Assembly: GCA_964521065.1 (NCBI GenBank)
Contig: CAZFPQ010000096.1
Coordinates: 1 to 23,806 of the forward strand
DNA length: 23,806 nt
Origin: CAYVAP01 sp964521065
GTDB lineage: Bacteria > Bacteroidota > Bacteroidia > J057
Reading direction: 5' to 3'
A program made the translations under genes and the position numbers. How positions within the stretch are numbered: the first letter of the stretch is position 1; every line of letters starts with the position of its first letter. The notes under the pieces were generated by a model. That model saw only the letters and a list, made by a program, of their open reading frames with translations, was not told the origin of the DNA and ran no database searches. Shown piece by piece: positions 13,043-21,439 of the stretch.

Positions 13043-15595
13043 ATGAATCGAATTCTATTGATCCTAATGCTATTGATTGGCGTGACGGATTCCTTCGGAC
13101 AAGAATACTTTCTGAGTCGTTTTGCCCCTTACGACCCCTCCATTCCATCTCCAGAAGAGTTTTTGGGATACGGGATTGGAGAACACCATACCCGACATGA
13201 CCGCATTGTCGCCTATTTTGAAACCCTAGCTAAGGCTTCGGACCAGGCGATGATAAGCTCCTATGGTGCCACTCATGAGGGGCGTCCACTAGTCATCTTA
13301 AGCATCAGTAGCAGTGGAAACTTGGAAAACATAGAGGAATTCCGGAAGACCCATTTGCAGCTGTGTGATCCAACGCGAGAGATGCCTGATATTTCCAAAT
13401 TGCCTGTCTTCGTTAATTTAGGATACAACGTCCACGGAAACGAACCTTCTGGTTCAGAAGCAGCTTTGCTGGCTGCATATACTTTGATAGCCTCTCAACA
13501 TGAAGATATTGTTCGTTACAGAAGTCAAGCCATTGTCTTCATAGATCCTACCATCAACCCGGATGGCAGGGATCGACACACCCAGTGGGCCAACAGCTAT
13601 CAAGGCCAACCGCTGGTCAGTGATCCTCTGGATGCTGAACACAACGAGGGGTGGCCAAGAGGCAGAACCAATCATTATTGGTTTGACCTCAATCGAGACT
13701 GGCTTTTGGCCATCCATCCTGAGAGTCGTGGCAAACTCCAATGGTATCACCAGTGGTATCCCAATGTGGTGACCGACTTTCACGAAATGGGAACCAATAG
13801 CAGCTATTTCTTTGAGCCGATGAAAACAAATGGGTCCAAGAATCCCATTATGCCCAAGGAGAACTACACCACCCTTAATGATACTTTTGCCCAATACTTT
13901 GCCCGTAACCTAGATGCCATCGGCTCTTTGTACTTCAGCAAGGAGGTTTTTGATGGGACCTATCCTGGGTATGGTTCATCTTACCCCGATTTGCAAGGAG
14001 GATTGGGGATTTTGTTTGAACAGGCTTCATCTAGAGGGCATCTTCAGGAGACCCCTACTGGAAAAATAACTTTCCCGTTTACTATCCGCAACCAGTACAC
14101 ATCAAGCTTTGCTACTGTTCAAGCCTCGGTAGAACACAGGGACTTGATGCATCAGTACCTCAGGGACTTTTTTGCCTCGGCTTTATCGAATGCGACCCAA
14201 GATCCTATAAAAGCGTATGTATTCACAGCCCCCCATGATCAAACCCGGACACGTGCTTTCCTGGATAAATTATTGCTTCACAAAATCAAATTTTACCCCT
14301 TAAAAGAAGATCTGGATGTGAAGGGGCTTACCTATAAGGCAGGTGAAGCTTTTGTAGTTCCGACGGCACAAGTTCAGTATAGAATGGTCCAAACTTGTTT
14401 TGAGACTTATGATGAATATACCGATAGTGTGTATTACGATGCATCAGCGTGGTCTCTGGCCAATTTTTATAATCTCCCCTACACCGGTCTTACAAAAGTC
14501 CCTCAGTTAGGCGAAGAAGTAACGGCGCTTGAGAGCCTAAAAGTAGCTGATTTTTCACCAGCCAGCTACGCTTACTTAATTCCTTGGAATGATTATGCAG
14601 CTCCTGCATTTTTGTACCACCTTCAACAAAGGGGAGTCCAGGTGTTTTCGGCGTTTAAACCCTTTCAAGCCAAGCTATCTGGGGAGATAAAAGATTTTGG
14701 ATATGGTACCTTAATGGTGCCAGTATCTCAACAAAAAATCTCTAGGGACTCCTTGTTTAGGTTATTGAGAAAGGGTTCTAACGATTGGGGTATACCAGTC
14801 TATCCGACTAGTACTGGATATAGCAGTGGAGGCATTGATCTGGGGAGTCGCTTTATGGAATACCTCAGCACGCCAAAGGCTCTGCTATTAATAGGTGAAG
14901 GAGTCTCATCTTATGAAGCTGGAGAAGTCTGGCACTTGCTTGACCAAAGAGTGAAAATGCCGATTACCAAACTGCGGCTAGCCATGTTTAACCGAGCTAG
15001 CTTGGATCGCTATAACGTGTTGGTCATTGTGTCTGGATCCTATACCCAATTGGACCCAGAGGATAGGCGCAAGATCTCAGATTGGGTAGAAAAAGGAAAC
15101 ACTTTGATCACCATTCGCCAAGGGAGTACTTGGGCGATCAAAAATGGTTTGGTGAATGAGACTCTACGCAAACCCAAACAGGATACCAGCCAGACCCGTT
15201 TGCCCTATACCCAAGCTTCTGAGATCATTGGCCGGGAAGAGGTAGGAGGAGCTATATTTGAAGTTTCCCTTGATCTGAGTCACCCTCTAGCCTTTGGTTA
15301 TGAGCGAGAAAAAATTCCTGTTTATCGCAATAGTGACGTATGGCTTGAGCCTAGTAAAAATCCATATTGTACCGTAGCTGCTTACACAGAAGATCCTCAC
15401 CTCGATGGCTTCATCACAGACCGTAACTTAGAGGATAACCTAAAGGGAACAGCCTCCCTAATCGTAAGTCCCATAGGAAGGGGGAGGGCCATTCTTTTTG
15501 TTGACAATCCCAATTTCAGGGGATCTTGGTACGGAACCAACCGCTTGTTTCTAAACGCCATCTTTTTGGGGCAACACATTCAAGTGCCACGCTAG
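13043..15595 (+). CDS. Secreted M14-family zinc carboxypeptidase
   Basis: An 850-residue exported peptidase: signal peptide 1-19 (ending SFGQ), then an M14 domain over about 30-370. Zinc and catalytic residues are visible: His131 and Glu134 in NVHGNEPSG, His247 in TDFHEMG, the Asn-Arg pair in DLNRDW (217-218), and a likely catalytic Glu326 in ILFEQASSRG. The remaining ~480 residues contain a class I glutamine-amidotransferase-like or Rossmann-like segment (about 610-730) of unknown role, common in this large Bacteroidota subgroup. No T9SS tail is seen, so it is probably periplasmic or outer-surface by another route. It probably trims peptides for nutrition. Divergent from the methyltransferase gene 85 bases away. 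Confidence 0.9.
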   Translation: MNRILLILMLLIGVTDSFGQEYFLSRFAPYDPSIPSPEEFLGYGIGEHHTRHDRIVAYFETLAKASDQAMISSYGATHEGRPLVILSISSSGNLENIEEFRKTHLQLCDPTREMPDISKLPVFVNLGYNVHGNEPSGSEAALLAAYTLIASQHEDIVRYRSQAIVFIDPTINPDGRDRHTQWANSYQGQPLVSDPLDAEHNEGWPRGRTNHYWFDLNRDWLLAIHPESRGKLQWYHQWYPNVVTDFHEMGTNSSYFFEPMKTNGSKNPIMPKENYTTLNDTFAQYFARNLDAIGSLYFSKEVFDGTYPGYGSSYPDLQGGLGILFEQASSRGHLQETPTGKITFPFTIRNQYTSSFATVQASVEHRDLMHQYLRDFFASALSNATQDPIKAYVFTAPHDQTRTRAFLDKLLLHKIKFYPLKEDLDVKGLTYKAGEAFVVPTAQVQYRMVQTCFETYDEYTDSVYYDASAWSLANFYNLPYTGLTKVPQLGEEVTALESLKVADFSPASYAYLIPWNDYAAPAFLYHLQQRGVQVFSAFKPFQAKLSGEIKDFGYGTLMVPVSQQKISRDSLFRLLRKGSNDWGIPVYPTSTGYSSGGIDLGSRFMEYLSTPKALLLIGEGVSSYEAGEVWHLLDQRVKMPITKLRLAMFNRASLDRYNVLVIVSGSYTQLDPEDRRKISDWVEKGNTLITIRQGSTWAIKNGLVNETLRKPKQDTSQTRLPYTQASEIIGREEVGGAIFEVSLDLSHPLAFGYEREKIPVYRNSDVWLEPSKNPYCTVAAYTEDPHLDGFITDRNLEDNLKGTASLIVSPIGRGRAILFVDNPNFRGSWYGTNRLFLNAIFLGQHIQVPR

Positions 15596-15621
15596 CGTAC
15601 AATAGTCTTCAAAGTGGCCTG

Positions 15622-15643
15622 ATAGGTAGGGTGACCTATTTTC
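15622..15643 (+). terminator. Weak terminator-like hairpin after the carboxypeptidase gene
   Basis: ATAGGT (15622-15627) pairs with ACCTAT (15634-15639) across a 6-base loop, followed by only three further T residues. It lies 27 bases past the carboxypeptidase stop. The stem is short, so support is modest. Confidence 0.4.
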
Positions 15644-15653
15644 ATGCTGTTTC

Positions 15654-15691
15654 ATGTTCCTCTGGCTGCTGACAGGGAGCCGGAGGAACAT
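15654..15691. terminator. Long hairpin between convergent genes
   Basis: A 14-base stem, 15654-15667 with 15678-15691, one pair being T-G, around a 10-base loop. It lies just past the end of the lamin-tail-domain gene and 59 bases past the carboxypeptidase stop. There is no strong T-run on either side, so it may act as a bidirectional transcript end or an mRNA 3' stabiliser. The pairing is seen; the function is inferred. Confidence 0.5.
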
Positions 15692-15696
15692 CGCAT

Positions 15697-18600
15697 TTAT
15701 TCAAAAACGTCTGCTAAAACTGCCACCTTCCTGTATACCTGCCTCTGGCCTGTATCGTCGTTTAGGACATCGAACACAACCACATACATGCCAACTGCGG
15801 CCTTTTGATTTCGTTCATTAAAACCATCCCAAAAAAAGACTCCCGGGGCTGGGTCTAGGAGCAAATTTTCTTGGAGGCGTTTCACAAGGTTTCCTCTGGT
15901 GTCATAGATGTAAACGCGTGCATTGGCACCCACAAAATCAAACTGGTAATGAATGGGGAGCAGGTCATCTACACCATCTAGGTTAGGAGAAAAAACCTGT
16001 AGTCCTAAAAACACCTCTTCATCAGTTTGAGTCAAGGCCTGAGCTTGAGAATTTGTATATCCAGGAGTTGCATAACCTACCAGGCTAGAAGCAGAATGCC
16101 AATTGCTAGGCTCCTGACTGGCAACAAACAAAGATAACCGTTCCAATGAGACTCCGTCATCATCTATAAGGGTAGGATAATGAAAATCGTCTAGGTATTC
16201 AAAGCGATCAAAAAGGACGCTATCGCTGGATACCAATGCGACTACTCCTTCGGCATCGTCGTAGGATGGGAAGCCTGACATTTCTAGAAATCTTGCTTCG
16301 GGGGGAGTTTGGTAAACCCTTTGCTGGAAGGCTACGTCCCGGGTAAGACAAACCAATTCACCAGGTAGAAGAAGAATACTACTCTCACTGACCGGGTCAG
16401 CGTTGAAGAAGGTATCACTGGCTGGAAGGCTTTCTCCCAGCAAGAGGTCTTGAAGGTCCAAAATATTTTCACCTGCATTGGCAATTTCAACAAAATCCGC
16501 ACCTCCGGTATAGGGGTTAAATAGAATTTCATTGATTAATAAATCGCCCGGCATAGCAGGCACAGGTATTCCAATCGGAATATGAATCTCTCCCTCACTT
16601 GCCAATGGATTGCCAGAACAGTCCGTCAAATCACTCAAGGTCAGTAAATAAATACGGTTGGTATCTAATGCCTGCGCAAAGGTTAGCTCAACCTGATTGC
16701 CAAGTTCTGAGCTAACTAAAGCCAGTAAGGGTATCCCTATCTCTTGGTCTACTTCGTAGTTTTCAGTATTCCCTAACTCCACTAGGTCCATGGGTTCACT
16801 GAAGTTGATGAGTAGCCCATTTTCCGTTACGGAAAGGGACTGAATCTGAGGGGCAGTGGCATCTTCGAATAATCCATTGATGCTGTTAAGCTGACCAGGC
16901 GTGCCTCCTTGGCTAGATTGGCTGGCTCTCCAATTATGAGAATTGTTACAATTGACAAAGTCTGGATCGATCCGCTCTAGGCTAAAACCACCGTCATCTT
17001 TGATTTCATCCTGGTACCAGCTCCTTTCATAGATGACCTCATCCATTAATCCATCAAAAGGAGTCAGCAATCTAAGGGTATCACCACTGTTGTTTTGACT
17101 AGGTAAAAAAGGCAGGGACAACACTCGCCCCAAACTTCTGAACTCTTCGGCAAATTCATCTTGGCAGATGATCAGGTGTTCACGTGGCAGTAAAACTAAA
17201 CTTTCCCATTGGGCAATACTTCCTCCATCACTCAGTTTGAAGTTATTGAGCTCTACCACTTGGTCTAGGCGATTGTAAATCTCTACAAATTCAGCTTCTG
17301 GCAATCCCTGACTTGGAGTCGGATCTGGCATAAACTCCGTGATGACGACCTCAAAACTTTGTGGAATGATTCCTCGCCCAACTGCTATCGCACTGTTGCT
17401 AGGGAGCGAATTTCCAGCACAATCTGAGGGTCCATTCACTTCTAGGCTAAATAAATCTCCCCGAGCCAAGGAGTTGGAGAACTTGAGATTGACGCAGCGG
17501 GCTTCCTCGCCTACAATTAATTCAACCGGATTTCTCCCCCCTGGATTTAAGCTATATTGGGTTAGGTCTGTTAGGCTGGCGGGGTCCATGACCTCGTTGA
17601 AACAAAGTAATATCTCATCCGGCTCAATCACTGATATAGAGGCCAGAAAGGGTGGCTCAGTTTCAGGTTCCAAGGAAAAAACACTGTTTTCTTGCCCGGG
17701 TGTTCCCCCTTGTCCGCTTGCTGAGGCCGTCCAATTTGCGGCGGAGGGACAATCTCTGTTTTCGGGGTTGATAAGCTCTAGGCTAAACCCTCCTTGTGCT
17801 TTTCCGGGATCGCCATACCAATCCAGGTTGTAGCGGATGCTGTCAATGGTTATGCCCTCAGGGTTTTTCAAAATGAGGAAATCACCGGTATTATTTAGGC
17901 CAGGTAAACTGCTGGGACTTATCAAGGGACCAAGGACGGAGAATAGAGGTGCATTTGCCTCACTAACCAGCATTACATATTCACCCGCTTGTAACAATTG
18001 ATTCGGCAGGGTTCCCGTACTGTTCCCATCGCTGATGGTCCAACCATCGAGGTCAACCAACTTATTGCTTCGGTTATATAGCTCTACAAATTCTTCAGCT
18101 GGGAGCCCCTGGCTAGGACTAGGATCAGCCATGAACTCATTCAGTATGATGTCTCCAGGCTGAGCTATTTCTGGCAGGAGAAAAGTAAAGGGAAAGGCTT
18201 GACTACTAAGCACATTTCCGGCTAAGTCTGCTATTCCAGACAGGGTGAGCTCGTAAGTCTGATTGTTTTGAAGGGGGCTAGCAAACTCCAATCTTACCTC
18301 TTGAAGCTGAGGAGAAAGAAGTTGGGCCAACTGAGGATTACCTATGCCTTTATCTATGGCATAATTCCCTGGAAGTTGGGCCGAAGTAACTTCCAGGTTT
18401 TCGGAGAACCGCAAGCGTAAACGCTGGCTACTCTCAAAATCTATCGTAAGTAGCTCTGGGGGGGCTAGATCTAGGATCTCATTCCCAATGTATATATCAT
18501 CAAAGAAAAAGGATTGTGCTCTAGTCGAAGTATGGGAAACCCATGGGCCTGAAAAACTAGTAGATTGATGGGTGAGGTCAAGCACAGATCCCTGATTTTG

Positions 18601-19122
18601 AAAAATGCCATCCCCTGTATCAATTGCTAAGTCCCAGTTCCCTTGATCATCTCTGAGTACCCTGACTACGGCATCGATACCTGCTCCTGCAAGCCCATTT
18701 GCCCCATCAATGATTTTGGTTCTCGTATTTCCATCCTGGCGAAACAGATCATAACTGTCATCACTTCCAGTCTCTCCGACTCCTACAAAATATCCATTCA
18801 AGGCCCCTTCCAAATCTGATTGGTCTGAGGTGAGATAAAACCGAGCTTGATTGCTTCCACTTGGCCCTCCGGCGGTATAACGCATCCGAAAACGCCACTC
18901 TGTGTCGTTAAGGCGGGTGGAAGGGGTGCTAAGATGAATAAGGTCAGAGGCGGAGGAGCCATTGGACTGTAGCTCCAATTGGGCATTTACTTGCCAACGA
19001 GTAATGTCTCCCTGCCAAGTAGGGTTACTGCTGATTTCTCCATCAGAAAAATCATCAAACACTTGGGTCCTGCCAGTCACTGTCATGAGGACCAAAGAGA
19101 AAACAAATAGAATACGTTTCAT
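15697..19122 (-). CDS. Large secreted lamin-tail-domain (LTD) surface protein with gliding-type C-terminus
   Basis: A 1141-residue exported protein. Signal peptide 1-19; a concanavalin-like jelly-roll (about 22-215, ending FFFDDIYIG); then alternating SbsA-type Ig-like domains (about 220-315, 487-585, 757-852) and three lamin-tail domains (about 322-480, 590-745, 857-1020). Each LTD opens with ILNEFMADP, VITEFMPDP or LINEILFNP and ends with a WxAS...TPGxxN signature. The last 100 residues (SPNLDGVDD..., VYIYDTRGNLVKRL, GMYVVVF) match the FlgD-like/CHU_C C-terminal domain of T9SS cargo. Probably an adhesin or scaffold on the cell surface. It starts 21 bases after the MCE gene stop, so they are likely co-transcribed, though no functional link is known to me. 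Confidence 0.88.
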   Translation of the reverse strand: MKRILFVFSLVLMTVTGRTQVFDDFSDGEISSNPTWQGDITRWQVNAQLELQSNGSSASDLIHLSTPSTRLNDTEWRFRMRYTAGGPSGSNQARFYLTSDQSDLEGALNGYFVGVGETGSDDSYDLFRQDGNTRTKIIDGANGLAGAGIDAVVRVLRDDQGNWDLAIDTGDGIFQNQGSVLDLTHQSTSFSGPWVSHTSTRAQSFFFDDIYIGNEILDLAPPELLTIDFESSQRLRLRFSENLEVTSAQLPGNYAIDKGIGNPQLAQLLSPQLQEVRLEFASPLQNNQTYELTLSGIADLAGNVLSSQAFPFTFLLPEIAQPGDIILNEFMADPSPSQGLPAEEFVELYNRSNKLVDLDGWTISDGNSTGTLPNQLLQAGEYVMLVSEANAPLFSVLGPLISPSSLPGLNNTGDFLILKNPEGITIDSIRYNLDWYGDPGKAQGGFSLELINPENRDCPSAANWTASASGQGGTPGQENSVFSLEPETEPPFLASISVIEPDEILLCFNEVMDPASLTDLTQYSLNPGGRNPVELIVGEEARCVNLKFSNSLARGDLFSLEVNGPSDCAGNSLPSNSAIAVGRGIIPQSFEVVITEFMPDPTPSQGLPEAEFVEIYNRLDQVVELNNFKLSDGGSIAQWESLVLLPREHLIICQDEFAEEFRSLGRVLSLPFLPSQNNSGDTLRLLTPFDGLMDEVIYERSWYQDEIKDDGGFSLERIDPDFVNCNNSHNWRASQSSQGGTPGQLNSINGLFEDATAPQIQSLSVTENGLLINFSEPMDLVELGNTENYEVDQEIGIPLLALVSSELGNQVELTFAQALDTNRIYLLTLSDLTDCSGNPLASEGEIHIPIGIPVPAMPGDLLINEILFNPYTGGADFVEIANAGENILDLQDLLLGESLPASDTFFNADPVSESSILLLPGELVCLTRDVAFQQRVYQTPPEARFLEMSGFPSYDDAEGVVALVSSDSVLFDRFEYLDDFHYPTLIDDDGVSLERLSLFVASQEPSNWHSASSLVGYATPGYTNSQAQALTQTDEEVFLGLQVFSPNLDGVDDLLPIHYQFDFVGANARVYIYDTRGNLVKRLQENLLLDPAPGVFFWDGFNERNQKAAVGMYVVVFDVLNDDTGQRQVYRKVAVLADVFE

Positions 19123-19143
19123 GGCAGAAGCTTTTGCGAGGGC

Positions 19144-20103
19144 TTACTCCTTAGAATCACGTTCTTTTGGCTTGCGAAAGCCAACGATAATCTTGTCCTG
19201 GTGAACTTGTTTGAGTGTCTCGTTAAGATGGAATAAGGTTGAATCCAATTGTTGGCTCAAACTAGGATCTGTAAGCAGGCGACCCGCTAATGTTTCTTCG
19301 TCTTGAATTTTTTCCATGATGAGTGCCGCCTGGGTTGAAAGGGCATCCACTCGTTCAAGCGTATGGTTGAGGTTGGTCAGCAGAGTATCTGTCCTAGGCC
19401 CGAAAAGCGCACCTAAACTGTCAGAGACATAATTTAAACGTGTAAGGGCCTCATCGGCTCTGATCAGCATGGCTTCAACCTGACCCCAAGTCTGGTCAAT
19501 TCGTTCAGGGGAGACTGGCTCAGTTAAAGCATCAATGCGATGGCTACTCTGCTCAAGATTATGGAGAATTCGGGCAGGCGCATTGGGATCTATGTTCACC
19601 ATCATGGCCTCCATTTGTCGGCTGATTCGATCGAATCGCTGCCAAAGCACATCGATCTTTTGCTCATTGACGTCATCCAAAATTCTGCCTACCTGGGAAA
19701 ATGAGCTGCTTAAATCTAAGGCCGCTCGCCCTTCGATTTGTGAACCAGGGCTTAACATCTCCCCTCCCCCACCCGGGAAAATAGTGATCTGTTTGCCGCC
19801 CATGATTTCCTTGATCTGGATCTCGGCCTTAGCGTCCTGATAAAGGGGGATATCTTGATTGACAGAGATGGAGACCCTAACAAAATTTGTCTCCGGCTGA
19901 ATGGAGGTCACCTGTCCAGCTTGATAGCCACGAATAAGGACTGGATCTCCCTCCAAGAGACCACTTACATCCGCGAAAATAAGCTCATAGGGATTCACCT
20001 CGCGGGCAAACAAGTGGATGCGACGAGTCCAGGCAACAATGAGATAGATGATTAGTAGGGCTACTAAAACGCTAAGACCCACTTTTGCCTCTTGCCTAAG
20101 CAT
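19144..20103 (-). CDS. MCE-domain (MlaD-like) lipid-transport protein
   Basis: A 319-residue, membrane-anchored MCE protein. One N-terminal membrane segment (about 9-25), a single MCE domain (about 36-115: LIFADVSGLLEGDPVLIRGYQAGQV and IMGGKQITIFPGG) in the periplasm, then a long helical, charged tail (about 130-310) that may form a coiled tube. In the Mla system such proteins form hexameric rings that carry phospholipids between membranes. The permease (MlaE) and ATPase (MlaF) genes are not in this window, so it is an orphan here. Separated from the upstream cobalamin adenosyltransferase gene by a terminator; leads into the LTD gene. Confidence 0.9.
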   Translation of the reverse strand: MLRQEAKVGLSVLVALLIIYLIVAWTRRIHLFAREVNPYELIFADVSGLLEGDPVLIRGYQAGQVTSIQPETNFVRVSISVNQDIPLYQDAKAEIQIKEIMGGKQITIFPGGGGEMLSPGSQIEGRAALDLSSSFSQVGRILDDVNEQKIDVLWQRFDRISRQMEAMMVNIDPNAPARILHNLEQSSHRIDALTEPVSPERIDQTWGQVEAMLIRADEALTRLNYVSDSLGALFGPRTDTLLTNLNHTLERVDALSTQAALIMEKIQDEETLAGRLLTDPSLSQQLDSTLFHLNETLKQVHQDKIIVGFRKPKERDSKE

Positions 20104-20124
20104 ATAAATGACAGTATTAATAGG

Positions 20125-20147
20125 AAAAAACCAGCATCATGGGCTGG
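20125..20147 (-). terminator. Rho-independent terminator after cobalamin adenosyltransferase gene
   Basis: Read on the minus strand: CCAGC, a 7-base loop, GCTGG, then six T. The stem abuts the stop codon at 20150-20148. It ends the pduO-type transcript before the MCE gene, which then needs its own promoter or readthrough. Confidence 0.7.
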
Positions 20148-20690
20148 CTATGCCTGCCAAGTAACCTCTCGGGCGCCAGCTCCTTGACTAAGGTAGCGAC
20201 TAAAAACAAAAAGCCAATCGGAAAGTCGATTTAGATAAACTAAAATGACAGGATCGAGAGGACTATGGCTGTGAATTTCTGTTACACGTCGCTCTGCCCT
20301 ACGGCAAACTGTCCGAGCCAGATGCGCCATGCTATTGGCGGGATGTCCCCCAGGTAAAATAAAATTCTTGAGAGGAGGAAGGCTTTCGTTAAGATGATCA
20401 ATAGATTTCTCAAGGAGGGCTACATCCTCCAAATGTAGCTTTGGCAATTCAAAGTTCGCCTTATCAGGATCGGTCGCAAGATGGGAACCTATGGTGAACA
20501 ATTTTGCTTGAACCTCTCTGATGAGGGATAAATACTCACGGGACAATTCCTGATCACTCAACAAGCCCATATGGGCGTTTAGCTCATCTACGGTGCCGTA
20601 GGCTTCTATTCGCAGGTCATACTTTGGCACCCTGGTGCCTCCTAATAAACCAGTGGTGCCTTGATCTCCTTTTTTGGTATATATTTTCAT
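20148..20690 (-). CDS. PduO-type cob(I)alamin adenosyltransferase
   Basis: Transfers the adenosyl group of ATP to cob(I)alamin, giving the coenzyme B12 needed by methylmalonyl-CoA mutase and similar enzymes. The 180-residue protein has the PduO/MMAB markers: ATP-binding YTKKGDQGTTGLLGG (4-18), YGTVDELNAH (31-40), the CRRAERR motif (129-135) and LNRLSDWLFVFSR (153-165). Length and start fit the family; it is the single-domain type. It starts 35 bases after the upstream lipoprotein gene stop and may share its transcript. No other cobalamin genes are nearby. Confidence 0.95.
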   Translation of the reverse strand: MKIYTKKGDQGTTGLLGGTRVPKYDLRIEAYGTVDELNAHMGLLSDQELSREYLSLIREVQAKLFTIGSHLATDPDKANFELPKLHLEDVALLEKSIDHLNESLPPLKNFILPGGHPANSMAHLARTVCRRAERRVTEIHSHSPLDPVILVYLNRLSDWLFVFSRYLSQGAGAREVTWQA

Positions 20691-20724
20691 GTCATTGAAT
20701 CTTGGGTACTAGTCGAAAGCCGTC

Positions 20725-21291
20725 TTAGTCTAAGTATCCTAATGGACTGGGATCTATGTCTACGAAATTGATGGTCAATCCTTTTCTATCTGTACTCATA
20801 TTGAGCAAGATTTCCATTTGAGTAGAGTGGCGAGTAAGCCCCTTCCACCTGAATTGCCCATAAGTTCCACTTGATACCCCATATCGGCTGTTAAAATAGG
20901 CTTGTATTTCATTGTAAAGCCTTGCGGTTTCAACTTCATCTTCAAGGAGTATGTTTGAAACTATGGAGACAATTTGATCGCTGGTCTCATCACTCATGAG
21001 ATTATTGGAGTGATAATCGATAAATATCTCTGCCTCTTCCCCAAGAGGATACTGATAAGCCAAGCCTAGCTCATCTTGGTACCGGAGCTTGGCTTCTTCC
21101 TCCTGTCTCAAGGCTCGATGGAGGGGGTCCCTAGGGTCAAGGCCCCGAAACGCCGTGGTATCATTTCGGAATAGATCTCCAAAGAGAGGACTTTGCAACC
21201 CGGCTTCACTGCGGCAACCCATGATCAAAAGAGTAGCTAGCAGGAGCAGTAGGCAGAGTTTCCTTAGCAATAAAAACCTAATTGTTAACAT
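20725..21291 (-). CDS. Predicted lipoprotein, unknown function
   Basis: I do not recognise this family. The 188-residue product has a hydrophobic signal (5-24) and lipobox LIMGC with Cys26 as the lipidated residue. The mature part contains an acidic/arginine-rich stretch (about 50-75) followed by an alpha/beta region, ending in a short conserved-looking INFVDIDPSPLGYLD tail. It lies divergent from the VWA lipoprotein gene (148-base gap) and upstream of the cobalamin adenosyltransferase gene. A partner role in the envelope with the VWA protein is only a guess. Confidence 0.75.
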   Translation of the reverse strand: MLTIRFLLLRKLCLLLLLATLLIMGCRSEAGLQSPLFGDLFRNDTTAFRGLDPRDPLHRALRQEEEAKLRYQDELGLAYQYPLGEEAEIFIDYHSNNLMSDETSDQIVSIVSNILLEDEVETARLYNEIQAYFNSRYGVSSGTYGQFRWKGLTRHSTQMEILLNMSTDRKGLTINFVDIDPSPLGYLD

Positions 21292-21303
21292 ACGAGGTCT
21301 TGC

Positions 21304-21334
21304 TTCAGCTGAAATGGGCCTTACCTGTGGTAAG
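21304..21334. promoter_or_regulatory. Two short palindromes in the divergent lipoprotein/VWA gap
   Basis: TTCAGCTGAA (21304-21313) is a perfect 10-base palindrome, and CTTACC-TGT-GGTAAG (21320-21334) is a perfect 6-base dyad. Both lie within 45 bases of the lipoprotein start. They could be operators, but sites this short arise by chance. The rest of the 148-base gap is AT-rich and holds no promoter I can name with confidence. Confidence 0.25.
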
Positions 21335-21439
21335 CAATGACTTAAACAAAGATTAGCATTTTTTTTGCATTTTTATTGGAGATCCGAGGCCCATAGGTCT
21401 TTTATTGACCGCCAGTAGTCACTAAACCGCGGATAAATC

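Noticed and set aside
15697..19122. Tandem DNA repeats behind the LTD modules
   Set aside because: The modules repeat at protein level, but the nucleotide sequences have diverged too far to call a DNA repeat array.
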